42,195 nt of DNA from NCBI GenBank assembly GCA_016926695.1, contig JAFGOB010000120.1, positions 1 to 42,195 on the forward strand. Direction: 5' to 3'. The notes below the pieces were generated by a model. It was given only the letters and a program-made list of their open reading frames with translations, was not told the origin of the DNA and made no database searches. Shown here in pieces: positions 24,345 to 34,317 of this stretch (positions are counted from its first letter, which is position 1; each line of letters starts with the position of its first letter). Source of the stretch: Dehalococcoidales bacterium (lineage in GTDB: Bacteria > Chloroflexota > Dehalococcoidia > Dehalococcoidales > UBA3254). A program made the translations under genes and the position numbers.

Positions 24345-25310
24345 ATATTTCCACCAGCTTCGGGACAAGGAACTGGTCAAATCCAGAGTTACTCTCAGGT
24401 TATTTTAGACTGAGTACTGTACGGCTTGCCGGCTGAGTAATGAACAGCTTTTGATGTACTCTTAATATTGCTATCATTATCAGCAGTATGCCGAAAAGAA
24501 ACGGGCGACTATGCACATCCCCCGCAAGCCCGGTGAGCAAATCGAAGTTGGTTGGGCTGGATAGACTGCCTCCATCATTAATGATGAAACGGCGAAATCA
24601 TAGCTGCCTATAGCTTCGTATCAGCCCTTTCCTATAGCCAATATGCCTATGTGGAAGCGTTCCTTACCCAGGACCAGGAGAGCTGGATTGCGGCGCATGT
24701 CAATATGTACCTTTTCTATGGAGGCGTTAGCAAAGTATTGGTTCCGGATAATCTCAAAAACAGGAGTTGAGAGAGCTGACTGGTACAATCCCAAGATAAA
24801 TAAGACGTACCATGAAATGTCCGAGCAATATGATACCACAGTCGTACCAACTCGTGTCAGAAGACCCTAGGAAAAGACCAATGCCGGGTAATATTTCCAC
24901 CTGGATTATCGCTGCTCTGCGTAAGCAGCAATATTTCAGCCTGTCAGATTTGAACCGGGATATTCGTAAAAAACTGGAGGCTTTTTACCGCAAACCCATC
25001 CAAAAGAAAAACGGCAGCAGACTAAGCTTTTTTCTGGAGCAAGAAAAAGCCTTTCTGCTGCCTCTTCCGAAAACTCCATATAAAATAGCAACATGGAAAA
25101 TCGCTACTGTCCAGATAAACTACCACATCGCCGTAAACAAGATGAATTATTCTGTACCATACGAATATATCAAACGGCAAGTAGATGTCCGAATCACCCG
25201 TCAAGTCATTGAAGTCTTCTTCAATAACCATCGTATCTGTTCCTAGACTATATGGTTATCACGGTCAATACAGCACTTTAGAAATCCATATGCCGCCGGA
25301 TCATCAAGCC
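24345..25310 (+). pseudogene. istA: istA transposase remnant (IS21 family)
   Basis: Fragments in shifting frames: 'KELVKSRVTLRLF', stop, 'TEYCTACRLSNEQLLMYS', stop, 'QQYAEKKRATMHIPRKPGEQ', 'SWIAAHVNMYLFYGG', 'GVERADWYNPKINKTYHEMS' and 'KIATVQINYHIAVNKMNYSV', then 'RLYGYHGQYSTL' and 'HMPPDHQ'. These are the catalytic and C-terminal parts of an IS21 DDE transposase. The N-terminal helix-turn-helix is not recognisable. The 3' end, after 'MPPDHQ', is joined directly to the middle of istB. Confidence 0.8.
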
Positions 25311-25859
25311 CACATTGCCAGCATTAACTACACAGCCCAAAGAAAATTGGACCAGGCTCTTATTTCCAGTCTGGTTACCTGCAATTATGTCGCTGAAAAA
25401 CATAACGTTATCATCACGGGTGCTACCGGCTCAGGGAAATCCTACCTCGGATGTGCCCTTGGTATAGAGGCCTGCAAGCAACTTTATTCGGTCAAGTATA
25501 TTCGCCTGCCTGATTTGCTTACTGATATGGCTATCGCCAGAGGTGAAGGCACCACAAAAACCTTGCTGAATCAATATCTCTAAGTAAATCTGCTTATTCC
25601 GGACGAGTGGATGTTTGTGCCCTTAGAAGAAAATGAGGCCAGAGATGTGCTGGAAATCGTTCATTATAGACATAAGAATGCTTCCACTATCTTCTGTACT
25701 CAATTCGCCCCGGCCGGATGGCATACCAGGATTGGTGAAGTTACACGGGCAGAGGCGGTCCTGGATAGAATAATGCACGATTCATACAGGATCGCGATTC
25801 ACAATGCAGACAATAATACTTCTTTGAGGGAAGTATACGGGATGAAAAGTACGGATTAA
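25300..25859 (+). pseudogene. istB: istB ATPase helper remnant fused to istA
   Basis: Continues the istA frame as 'AHIASINYTAQRKLDQALI', the Walker A 'ITGATGSGKS' and 'KQLYSVKYIRLPDLLTDMA', then a TAA at 25581. After that come 'DEWMFVPLEENEARDVLEIV', 'RHKNASTIFCTQFAPAGW' and 'EAVLDRIMHDSYRI'. The N-terminal third of IstB is missing: one deletion has removed the end of istA and the start of istB. The AAA+ helper would be inactive. Confidence 0.8.
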
Positions 25860-25960
25860 CCCGAAAAAATCAAATTACTTCTGAAGTGGTTCTGATCACC
25901 GGAAAGGTGGCTCCCGAAGTTCCGGAACAGTAGCTCTATACTAACTGGAACTGCGGCTCT

Positions 25961-26193
25961 CTCGCACCGGCGTAGACACATTACTCAAGCTAAGTTACAT
26001 TTCTATGACATTAGTAACTTTATTGTGAGTTTTAATTTAATATTGTATATAGTATAATCGGTAATAAACATAACTATAAACTCTTCTAGATGCTAAAAAT
26101 TGGGGGTCAAAAGATCCTTTTGAATATATTAATCCATTGAAGTGCGAGTAAACTCCAAGTTTAAGTAGAGATGTCTTTCTCTAGGAGGTTGCT
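25961..26193. other. Leader of the giant subtilase gene, with possible -10
   Basis: AT-rich and without genes. TATAAT at 26053-26058 is a likely -10 element, giving a leader near 130 nt, but no good -35 lies 16-18 nt upstream. AGGAGG ends 5 nt before the subtilase ATG. Confidence 0.45.
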
Positions 26194-29100
26194 ATGTTGA
26201 ACAGGATAAAAACCGCAACAAGCTTAATAGTAATCCTTTCCATCATTGCGAGTAGTTTTTATTTTCCGACAGAGACATCAAGTGCAAAAGAGGCTCCGGA
26301 GCAAGAGCAGAATCTGAATTGGAATATCGAAAAAGGAAACTCTAAACTGGATTCACAACTGGAACCTTTGATCGCGGCTAAAGACCCCGAACAATTTAAG
26401 GTTTTTGCTCAGCAGAAAAGTATTGATATTTCTGAGGAGCAAATTAGAGTAGTTATTGAACGCTCAAAAGGTGATCTGGAGGCAATCTTTCACGAAGTTG
26501 AAGCTATCGGGTCGATAGAATCTACCTACGAAAACTTATTGCAAGTCATGGTTCCTGTTTCGCAACTATCCGCTCTTGCCGATATACCGGGGGTTGATTT
26601 TGTTCGATTACCATATAAACCTTTGGAAGACACTATTAGCGAAGGCGTAGTTTTATCCGAAGCAGATTCGTGGCATTCCGCCGGTTATGCTGGAGCCGGA
26701 GTAAAAATGGCGATTATTGATACGGGGTTTGCCGGTTCTGACACTCTTCAGGCACAGGGGGAATTGCCTGCTTCTGCAATCTTGCATTGGACGCCTAGTA
26801 TTGGGGGGCCGGGTTCCTCTTCCCATGGCACCGCCTGCGCAGAGATAGTCTACGATATGGCACCGGGAGCACAGCTTTACCTGGTTAATTTTAGCACTGA
26901 GGTTGAACTTGGAGTTGCCGTGAACTGGCTTATCGATGAGCAGGTGGATATCATCACTCACTCCATCGGTTGGCCAATAAGCGGCCCCGGAGATGGCACC
27001 GGGCCAGTCTGCCAGGTTGTAGATGATGCACGAGCTAACGGTATCCTGTGGGTAAATTCAGTTGGGAATTTGCCCCAAAGACACTGGCAGGGAAATTTCA
27101 CCGATACAAATGGGGATGGAATACATGAATTTGCCTCCGAAGATATTGGTAACACGATTTTTATTAGTGGCAACCTTCCTGTTACTATTGCTCTAAAATG
27201 GGATGACCCTTGGGGAGCTTCCGCCAATGATTATGACTTGCTCTTGTGCGAGAGTTCAGGCAAAATCATAACGTATTCTGCTAATATTCAGGATGGAAAT
27301 GATAATCCCGTGGAAGCATTTAGTACCAACTTTGTTAATAATGGTTATTATTTTATCGTAATCATAAAATACGGCAACCCATCGCCAAGCAATTTTCATC
27401 TGTATTCTTTTGAACATGACCTTCAATACCAGACATCTACCAGCAGCTTTTCCATACCGGCCGATTCAGAAAATGCCCTGGCTATAGGCGCAGTGCCTTA
27501 CACCAATCCCTCAACACTGGAAAGCTTCAGTTCTCGAGGCCCAACTAAAGATGGTCGGATCAAACCGGACCTGGTAGCGCCGGATGGAGTTAGCACGCAG
27601 AGCTATGGTACTAGCGCGTTTACCGGAACTTCAGCCTCCGCTTCTCACGTTGCCGGAGCAGCAGCGTTAATCAAAGAGTTACACCCTGAATACAACCCCT
27701 CTTACATTCAATCATATCTTGAAGAAGGCGCAATCGATCTGGGAAATCCCGGGAAAGACAATCTCTTTGGAACAGGCAGGATATGTTTACAGGAGACATT
27801 ATTTGATGGACTGGTAATAGAGCAATTAGGCCCAGCCGAATCCGAATGCACATCTCTGGCGCTGGACGAATTCAATAATCCGTATATTGCCTATATTGAC
27901 AAAGATGATGACAAAATCAAATGCATCTCATGGGATGGGTCAGACTGGCAGACTGAAGTAGTGGATGATGAGTTTGTAAACAGCGAACATCCCGTATTGG
28001 CGCTCGATAATTCCGGACAGCCGCATATTGCCTATACTTGCCATCAAGACCTGCAATATACTCATCGAGATGTTTCTGGCTGGCACAGACAAACTCTAGA
28101 TACCGGTATATCAAGCAACCCTGACATCTCATTAGATGGTTCAGGGAACCTGTATATAACTTGTTCCGATCAAAATTTCGATTTAAAATACCATCACCTG
28201 GATATCCATGGATGGCACATGGGATTTGTGGACCAATCGGCTGACTATGTTGGATTGTTTAACTCATTAGCTTTGGATAGTTCCGGATATCCGCATGTCA
28301 GTTACTACGATTCAGAGCCTCAAGGTGATTTAAAATATGCCCGCTGGGATGGTGTCAGCTGGTATATTGAAACGGTAGACAGCGCCGGCGATGTGGGACA
28401 ATTTACATCTCTGGCACTGGACTCATCCAGTGAACCACATATAAGCTATTACGATGCTACAAACAGGGACTTAAAATATGCTTTCCGGGACAACACTATA
28501 TGGAAAATACAAACTGTAGACAGCTCCGGTTACGTTGGGGAATATAGCTCCCTGGCACTGGATAACACTGGCTGTCCTCATATTTGTTATTATGATGCCA
28601 CTAACGAAAATCTCAAGTATGCAGTCTGGAAAGATAATTCGTGGTGTATTAGAAGCCTGGACACCGCTGGTGACGTAGGAAAGTATGCCGCACTGGCACT
28701 TGGCCCGAATCAGGATTCCCATATTTGTTATTTTGACGAAACAAATGATACCCTAAAATACTTCCATCAATTGGCCACTCCACCCTCAATGAGAATTCTA
28801 ACTGACCCCGAGGAACAGTATTTTAGTTCTGCTCCCATCCTTTCTCAAGTTCGCTTCGATGCTTACACAGGCTTGGATGACGGCTGGTATCAGTTGGACT
28901 CCTATACCGGGGAATGGACAAACATCTTCTCCGATATACAAGACACTTATTTTGACATCAGAGAATGGGAAATTCCGGGATTTGGCGATTTATCTGAAGC
29001 CAGCCATATCATCTATTTTAGGGCTTCTAATGATGACGGGGAGATAACCGGGGGAAATGGCGAGTTAAAATGGCAATTCTATAAAGATATTACCCCACCT

Positions 29101-32100
29101 TCCCAACCGGTTGATATTACAAGCACCAGTCACATTGTTGAGGTCCTTTCAGCAGATGATACCGTGGAAATTACCTGGGTCGATGCACTTGACGAGTTGA
29201 GCGGACTGGATGGTTATTCCATGCTCTGGGATAATAGTCCGGACACCTTACCTGATGATATCCTTGATATTGAGGAATCGATACAGTCTACCGTTAGCCC
29301 GGAGTTATCCGGCGGCAGCAATCATTATTTTCATATCCGTAGCAAGGATATTGCCGGAAACTGGCAGACTGACGCGTCCCATTCAGGGCCTTACTTCATC
29401 ATGAACAAGCCCGTTATGGAACCAATTACAGAAGCACAAGGTCAGTACTATAGTTCATCGCCTTGCTTGTCAAATCTTGCCTTCTATGATGAAGCCGGGC
29501 TGGATGCAGGCTGGTATCAAATGGACTCCTGTACCGGAGAATGGGCCGATCTTTTCACCGATCTTGCCGGTGATTCATGGATAAGTCAGGAATGGGAAAT
29601 TCCCGGATTTGAGGCTTTAGAAGGAGGCGGCCATACCATCTATTTTAAGGCATCAAACGATGCCGGTCTTACAGGCGGAAAAAATGGTAAGTGGAAGTGG
29701 CAGTTCTACAAAAAGGGAGGGAGAACAGGAAAAATCGTTTTTGATTCTGATGAGAGTGGTTATTACGAGATTTATTCGGTAGATGCTGATGGAAGCAACC
29801 GGAAAAAGTTGACCGATCTTCAGACTGAAAGTCATCAACCGGTGTGGTCGCCGAATGGCAGGAGTATTGCTTTTGCATCTGAATATGGTAACAACAGGTA
29901 CATCTTTGTAATGAACTTTAACGGTTCGGGACTAAAGCCAATAACAAGCAGCTATTTTAGCGATAATCCAGCCTGGTCACCTGACGGCAGAAAAATAGCC
30001 TATGCATCGGCAAGTTTCGCTAATAATCCGGCCATATACGTTATAGACGCAGATGGATCTAATCCTGTCCGTTTAACAAACAATTCATTTCCAGAATACA
30101 ATCCGGTCTGGTCTCCGGACGGGACCAAAATCGCTTTTGAAAGATATATGGATAACAATCACACGGATATTTGGGTTATGAATATAGACGGCACTGATAT
30201 GAGGAACCTGACCAACGACCCCGCCGACGATCGTGAACCCGCCTGGTCTCCAGATGGAACTAGAATTGCTTTTACATCTAATAGGAACAGTAACCATGAC
30301 ATTTACCTCATGGATGCAGATGGAACAAACGTAAAACGTTTAACGTCCCATCCCAACATGGGTAAGGATCCATGCTGGTCTCCGGACGGAACAATGCTAG
30401 CCTATAGCGGGCATTCAAGCAGTGGCTGTTCAGGAATATTAATAATGACTGCCGACGGCAGTAACCCAGTACAGGTAACCAGCAACTCATACAATGATAT
30501 ACATCCGGACTGGATTTCGAAGGAAATCTTTGATGTAGATATTAATACCCTGGATGCTACCGAAGTAACCGGCAACTCGGCACGCTTAAATGGCAACCTT
30601 GAAGACCTAGGTATAGAAGACAAAGTGGAAGTATCTTTTGAATGGGGTACCGGTTCGAACGATTATTCCAACCAAACTGTTGCCCAGGAAATGTCCCAGC
30701 CGGGCGATTTCCATTTCGACCTGAGCGGACTTAATCGGGGTACAACTTATTTTTACAGAGCTAATTCCGTCGGGATTAATACATGCTACGGTTCAGAATC
30801 ATCTTTCGAGATAGTGAGTTCTGACCAGGCTCCCCTACCAATGGGAAAAATCGTGTTTAGTTCCGAGCGAGACGGAAATTCCGAAATTTACATTATGAAT
30901 GGAGATGGGAGCCAGCAAACCAGAGTAACGAATAGCAGCGTCGCTGACATTTTCCCTTCCTGGTCACCGGATGGAAAGAAAATTGCCTACATGTCCGGGC
31001 CCGGGGGCAATAATGATATCTATATAATGGATGCCGACGGCAGCAATGTGGCCAATCTAACTGAAGGTTCAAATAGCTGGCACCCATCCTGGTCCCCTGA
31101 TAGCTGTAAAATAGTTTTCAGCTCAACAGAAAACGGTGATTCGCAGATTTACACAATGGACTCCGACGGTGCTAATAAGATACAGCTCACACAATCGGGC
31201 GTAAATATCCGGCCGGACTGGTCGGTTGATGGAAAGATTCTTTATGTTTCTAATAGCGCCTCTCAGAATGTTATCTTTATCATGGATGCAGATGGCAATA
31301 ACAAAACCCAGATTACTCCCGATGGAAGCCAGGCGTTTTATCCAAAATGGTCGCCGGATGGAACCAGGATAGTTTATTCATCCAACCGGGATGGACATGA
31401 TGAAATATTCATGATAGATTCCGATGGCTCCAATGAAACGCGTCTTACCTCTAATAGTGTTTACAGCGTTTATCCTCAATGGTCATCGAACGGGTCTCAA
31501 ATTGTTTTCACTTCGGCTCGAGATGGAAATCCTGAAATCTATACTATGGATATCGATGGAAGTAACGTCAGCAGATTAACCAATCAATCGGAAGGAGACT
31601 TCCATCCGGATTGGACCGCTACGGCCGTTTCAACTCTGGGAGTAACCGATCTCGATACATATTCAGTGACTCTGAACGGCAGGTTGACATCATTGGGAGG
31701 ATCAAGTTCCGTTAACGTGTCCTTCGAATATGGACCGACAGCAAATTATGGAAGCAACACCGCAGCCCGGAGTATATCTTCCATCGAAGATTTCTCCTTC
31801 GATCTAACCGGTCTGCTTCCAAGTCAAAATTATCACTTCCGAGCCAAAGCGGATAGCGGGACAGCAGGTATTGCTTATGGTGATGATATGACCTTCATCC
31901 CGGGTAAAATCGTCTTCACTTCTGAACGCGATGGTAATCCGGAAATCTACGTTATGAATCCAGATGGTTCTAACCAACAACGTCTCTCCGATTTCTCCGG
32001 TTACGATTATCAGCCGGCCTGGTCACCGGACGGCAGTAGAATTGCCTTCGTTTCCGAACGCAGTGGTCCTTATAATATTTATGTTATGAATGCTGATGGC

Positions 32101-33741
32101 AGTAACCCGGTCAGACTAACCACTGCTGATGGAGATTGGTGTCCCCGGTGGTCGCCGGATGGCAGCAAAATAGTGTTTTTCTCAGGCCGGACTGATACTT
32201 CTCAAATCTATGTGATGAATGCCGATGGCAGTAATCTAATTCAGCTCACAAATTCAGGAGCTAACCACACCCCGGATTGGTCATCAATCGGAAAAATATT
32301 GTATTTGTCAGACAACGGCGCTGAGAATGGCCTGTATTCTATGAACCCGGATGGCACTGATAAAATTAAGATTGATTCCGGGGTTAACCATCACTTCGAT
32401 CCCAGATGGTCACCGGACGGAACCAGAATACTATATACAAACTCACTTTATGAGATCTGGGAAATGAATGCTGATGGAACAGGGAAGACTTTAATTAAAG
32501 GCAGCACTTCCAGCACTCCCGCATGGTCCCGGGATGGGGAAAAAATAGCTTTTGCTTCAAATTTTGATGGGAACTGGGAAATCTGCTTGATAGATTCAGA
32601 CGGCAATAGTGAAGTTACTCTAACCGATAACACGGGATCTGACCATCAACCTGACTGGCATCCTTCCTGCCCTGAAGCCCAAAACCAGCCAGATGAAAAT
32701 GGAAGGCGTAGAGGTGGCGGTGGAGGAGGGGGTGGTTCCGCTGAACAGGTTAACTTTGTAAGCACCAGCGGGTTTAACTCAGGCGCGAGTTTGAGGGTGG
32801 ATGATACCGGTACTGTCCTGTCTTCCGCAAGCCTACAGGTTGTTGGTGGGGAGGCCACCCTGGATATCACCAAAGATACTAAACTGGTTGATGCTCAGGG
32901 TAAAGCTCTACAAACACTCTCAGCCATTAAGATGGAACCGCCTCCCATCCCTGTTCCCCAACAGGCCATCATGTCAGCCTATGATTTCGGCCCGGATGGA
33001 GCCATGTTCGATCCTCCTCTTATCTTAAGCCTGAAGTATGACCCTGCCGGCATACCAGGGGGAGCTGAATCAGGTAAGATCAAAATAGCTTACTGGGATG
33101 GAAATACCTGGATTGCTCTGGAGAGTACAATAGACCCGGAAGCCAATACTGTCTCGGCTGGCATCAGTCATTTCTGTCCATATGGCCTGCTGGTTGAATT
33201 GCCTACTCCCGCAGAGTTCACTATATCCGGGATATCTGCCTCGCCTGAAAATGTTAATCCCGGGGACCTGGTCACTGTTCAGGCCGAAGTTACTAATATC
33301 GGAGGTAGTGCCGGGACACATTCCCTGGTATTAAAGATTAATACAGTTGAGGTGGAAACCAAAGAGATTACTCTGGAACCCGGCCAGACAGAAACCGTGA
33401 TTTTCCAGCTAAAGAGCAGTCCCCCCGGGGAATATATAATAGATGTTAACGGGAATAAAGGTATGTATATAATAAAAGACATGCCGCAATTACCAGCCCC
33501 CTTCCTTCCGGAAGGAACGATCTCCGCTCTTGAACCTGTAATAAGCCCGGATTCTCCACCGGTATCGGAGCAACCTATTCCATCTACCTCTGCTCCTGAG
33601 CCGGAAGCTTCATCATCTTCGAAAGCAGAAGAAAATGAATTTCCTTTGAGATGGATAATAATCGGCATATCACTGATGATTTTAGGAATGATTATAGGGA
33701 TACTTATTGCCAGAAGAGAAAAATTGTTTCATGGCAAATAA
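26194..33741 (+). CDS. Giant exported subtilase with multiple beta-propellers and C-terminal membrane anchor
   Basis: 2515 residues. A signal peptide (1-31) and a propeptide-like part precede an S8 peptidase domain. The likely triad is D176 ('AIIDTGF'), H211 ('SSSHGTACAE') and S480 ('FTGTSASASHVAGA'), with oxyanion N292 ('SVGN'). The H-S gap of 269 is larger than usual, implying an inserted domain at ~300-430. Residues ~550-865 hold seven 'SLALDSSGxPHISYYD' blades. Two copies of a ~100-residue 'GWYQxDSxTGEW' module flank a fibronectin-like stretch (~870-1175). Then come three blocks of six TolB/PD40 blades each (from 1179, 1551 and 1904) separated by fibronectin-like linkers. A glycine run (~2173), a ZU5-like part, a CARDB domain, a Pro/Ser-rich stalk and a transmembrane helix follow. 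Probably a cell-surface protease, its propellers binding protein or glycan. Confidence 0.92.
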   Translation: MLNRIKTATSLIVILSIIASSFYFPTETSSAKEAPEQEQNLNWNIEKGNSKLDSQLEPLIAAKDPEQFKVFAQQKSIDISEEQIRVVIERSKGDLEAIFHEVEAIGSIESTYENLLQVMVPVSQLSALADIPGVDFVRLPYKPLEDTISEGVVLSEADSWHSAGYAGAGVKMAIIDTGFAGSDTLQAQGELPASAILHWTPSIGGPGSSSHGTACAEIVYDMAPGAQLYLVNFSTEVELGVAVNWLIDEQVDIITHSIGWPISGPGDGTGPVCQVVDDARANGILWVNSVGNLPQRHWQGNFTDTNGDGIHEFASEDIGNTIFISGNLPVTIALKWDDPWGASANDYDLLLCESSGKIITYSANIQDGNDNPVEAFSTNFVNNGYYFIVIIKYGNPSPSNFHLYSFEHDLQYQTSTSSFSIPADSENALAIGAVPYTNPSTLESFSSRGPTKDGRIKPDLVAPDGVSTQSYGTSAFTGTSASASHVAGAAALIKELHPEYNPSYIQSYLEEGAIDLGNPGKDNLFGTGRICLQETLFDGLVIEQLGPAESECTSLALDEFNNPYIAYIDKDDDKIKCISWDGSDWQTEVVDDEFVNSEHPVLALDNSGQPHIAYTCHQDLQYTHRDVSGWHRQTLDTGISSNPDISLDGSGNLYITCSDQNFDLKYHHLDIHGWHMGFVDQSADYVGLFNSLALDSSGYPHVSYYDSEPQGDLKYARWDGVSWYIETVDSAGDVGQFTSLALDSSSEPHISYYDATNRDLKYAFRDNTIWKIQTVDSSGYVGEYSSLALDNTGCPHICYYDATNENLKYAVWKDNSWCIRSLDTAGDVGKYAALALGPNQDSHICYFDETNDTLKYFHQLATPPSMRILTDPEEQYFSSAPILSQVRFDAYTGLDDGWYQLDSYTGEWTNIFSDIQDTYFDIREWEIPGFGDLSEASHIIYFRASNDDGEITGGNGELKWQFYKDITPPSQPVDITSTSHIVEVLSADDTVEITWVDALDELSGLDGYSMLWDNSPDTLPDDILDIEESIQSTVSPELSGGSNHYFHIRSKDIAGNWQTDASHSGPYFIMNKPVMEPITEAQGQYYSSSPCLSNLAFYDEAGLDAGWYQMDSCTGEWADLFTDLAGDSWISQEWEIPGFEALEGGGHTIYFKASNDAGLTGGKNGKWKWQFYKKGGRTGKIVFDSDESGYYEIYSVDADGSNRKKLTDLQTESHQPVWSPNGRSIAFASEYGNNRYIFVMNFNGSGLKPITSSYFSDNPAWSPDGRKIAYASASFANNPAIYVIDADGSNPVRLTNNSFPEYNPVWSPDGTKIAFERYMDNNHTDIWVMNIDGTDMRNLTNDPADDREPAWSPDGTRIAFTSNRNSNHDIYLMDADGTNVKRLTSHPNMGKDPCWSPDGTMLAYSGHSSSGCSGILIMTADGSNPVQVTSNSYNDIHPDWISKEIFDVDINTLDATEVTGNSARLNGNLEDLGIEDKVEVSFEWGTGSNDYSNQTVAQEMSQPGDFHFDLSGLNRGTTYFYRANSVGINTCYGSESSFEIVSSDQAPLPMGKIVFSSERDGNSEIYIMNGDGSQQTRVTNSSVADIFPSWSPDGKKIAYMSGPGGNNDIYIMDADGSNVANLTEGSNSWHPSWSPDSCKIVFSSTENGDSQIYTMDSDGANKIQLTQSGVNIRPDWSVDGKILYVSNSASQNVIFIMDADGNNKTQITPDGSQAFYPKWSPDGTRIVYSSNRDGHDEIFMIDSDGSNETRLTSNSVYSVYPQWSSNGSQIVFTSARDGNPEIYTMDIDGSNVSRLTNQSEGDFHPDWTATAVSTLGVTDLDTYSVTLNGRLTSLGGSSSVNVSFEYGPTANYGSNTAARSISSIEDFSFDLTGLLPSQNYHFRAKADSGTAGIAYGDDMTFIPGKIVFTSERDGNPEIYVMNPDGSNQQRLSDFSGYDYQPAWSPDGSRIAFVSERSGPYNIYVMNADGSNPVRLTTADGDWCPRWSPDGSKIVFFSGRTDTSQIYVMNADGSNLIQLTNSGANHTPDWSSIGKILYLSDNGAENGLYSMNPDGTDKIKIDSGVNHHFDPRWSPDGTRILYTNSLYEIWEMNADGTGKTLIKGSTSSTPAWSRDGEKIAFASNFDGNWEICLIDSDGNSEVTLTDNTGSDHQPDWHPSCPEAQNQPDENGRRRGGGGGGGGSAEQVNFVSTSGFNSGASLRVDDTGTVLSSASLQVVGGEATLDITKDTKLVDAQGKALQTLSAIKMEPPPIPVPQQAIMSAYDFGPDGAMFDPPLILSLKYDPAGIPGGAESGKIKIAYWDGNTWIALESTIDPEANTVSAGISHFCPYGLLVELPTPAEFTISGISASPENVNPGDLVTVQAEVTNIGGSAGTHSLVLKINTVEVETKEITLEPGQTETVIFQLKSSPPGEYIIDVNGNKGMYIIKDMPQLPAPFLPEGTISALEPVISPDSPPVSEQPIPSTSAPEPEASSSSKAEENEFPLRWIIIGISLMILGMIIGILIARREKLFHGK

Positions 33742-34317
33742 GGAGAAATACCAAATCGTTATTTTGTTATCTTTAATTCAATCATGATGGATGGATAAAG
33801 GAGCGTAACCATTTCTCGGCTGCCGACGATGATAATAACAATGATCTGGATAGCCATTCTCAATATTTACCCATAATGAGACTGAAAATATATACATAGG
33901 TTATTAGAATGGTCCCTAATCTTCGTCCTGACCTTGAAATCGCGCTTTGACTGGAATAAGAATAATCATGGCAAAAGGTCGGGCTTGAAGATGAGTTGGG
34001 GTGCTGCAATTGCGTACTGTAAAAAGAAATATACACGTCTAAATATTCATTAAGCTTCTACCCTTGATGACAAGCCTGCGCACGTTTGGTAAGTGATGTC
34101 ATTATTTTCCGGTGGTATAAATAAAATAAGTGGGTTAATAGACTCCTCTATTATTTTATGCTAATACGATTTCCGGTAACGATCCTCCTTCAAGGTATCT
34201 TTTCGCATTAAAAAATATTATCATGTAAAAAACGCAGCAGCGTCCGTACCGGTACATGCCGTGAGTATCGACGGTATATCAACGCCAACATTATGCATTT
34301 CAGGAGGAAAAAAGAGT
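33742..34317. other. Non-coding stretch
   Basis: About 575 bases with no recognisable gene, strong hairpin or clear promoter. The end carries the AGGAGG site of the next gene. Confidence 0.5.

Larger units (their letters stand above)
24190..25960 (+). mobile_element. Decayed IS21-family insertion sequence
   Basis: The left end near 24190 ('TGTGTCCCGTCAAATTGAAA') resembles IS21-family termini. Remnants of both istA and istB follow. On the right, 25890-25960 carries short repeated motifs (CCGGAAAGGTGGCTC, then GTTCCGGAACAGTAGCTC) like terminal transposase-binding sites. The exact ends are uncertain and no target duplication could be identified. Many stops, a frameshift and a large internal deletion show it is immobile. 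Confidence 0.75.
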
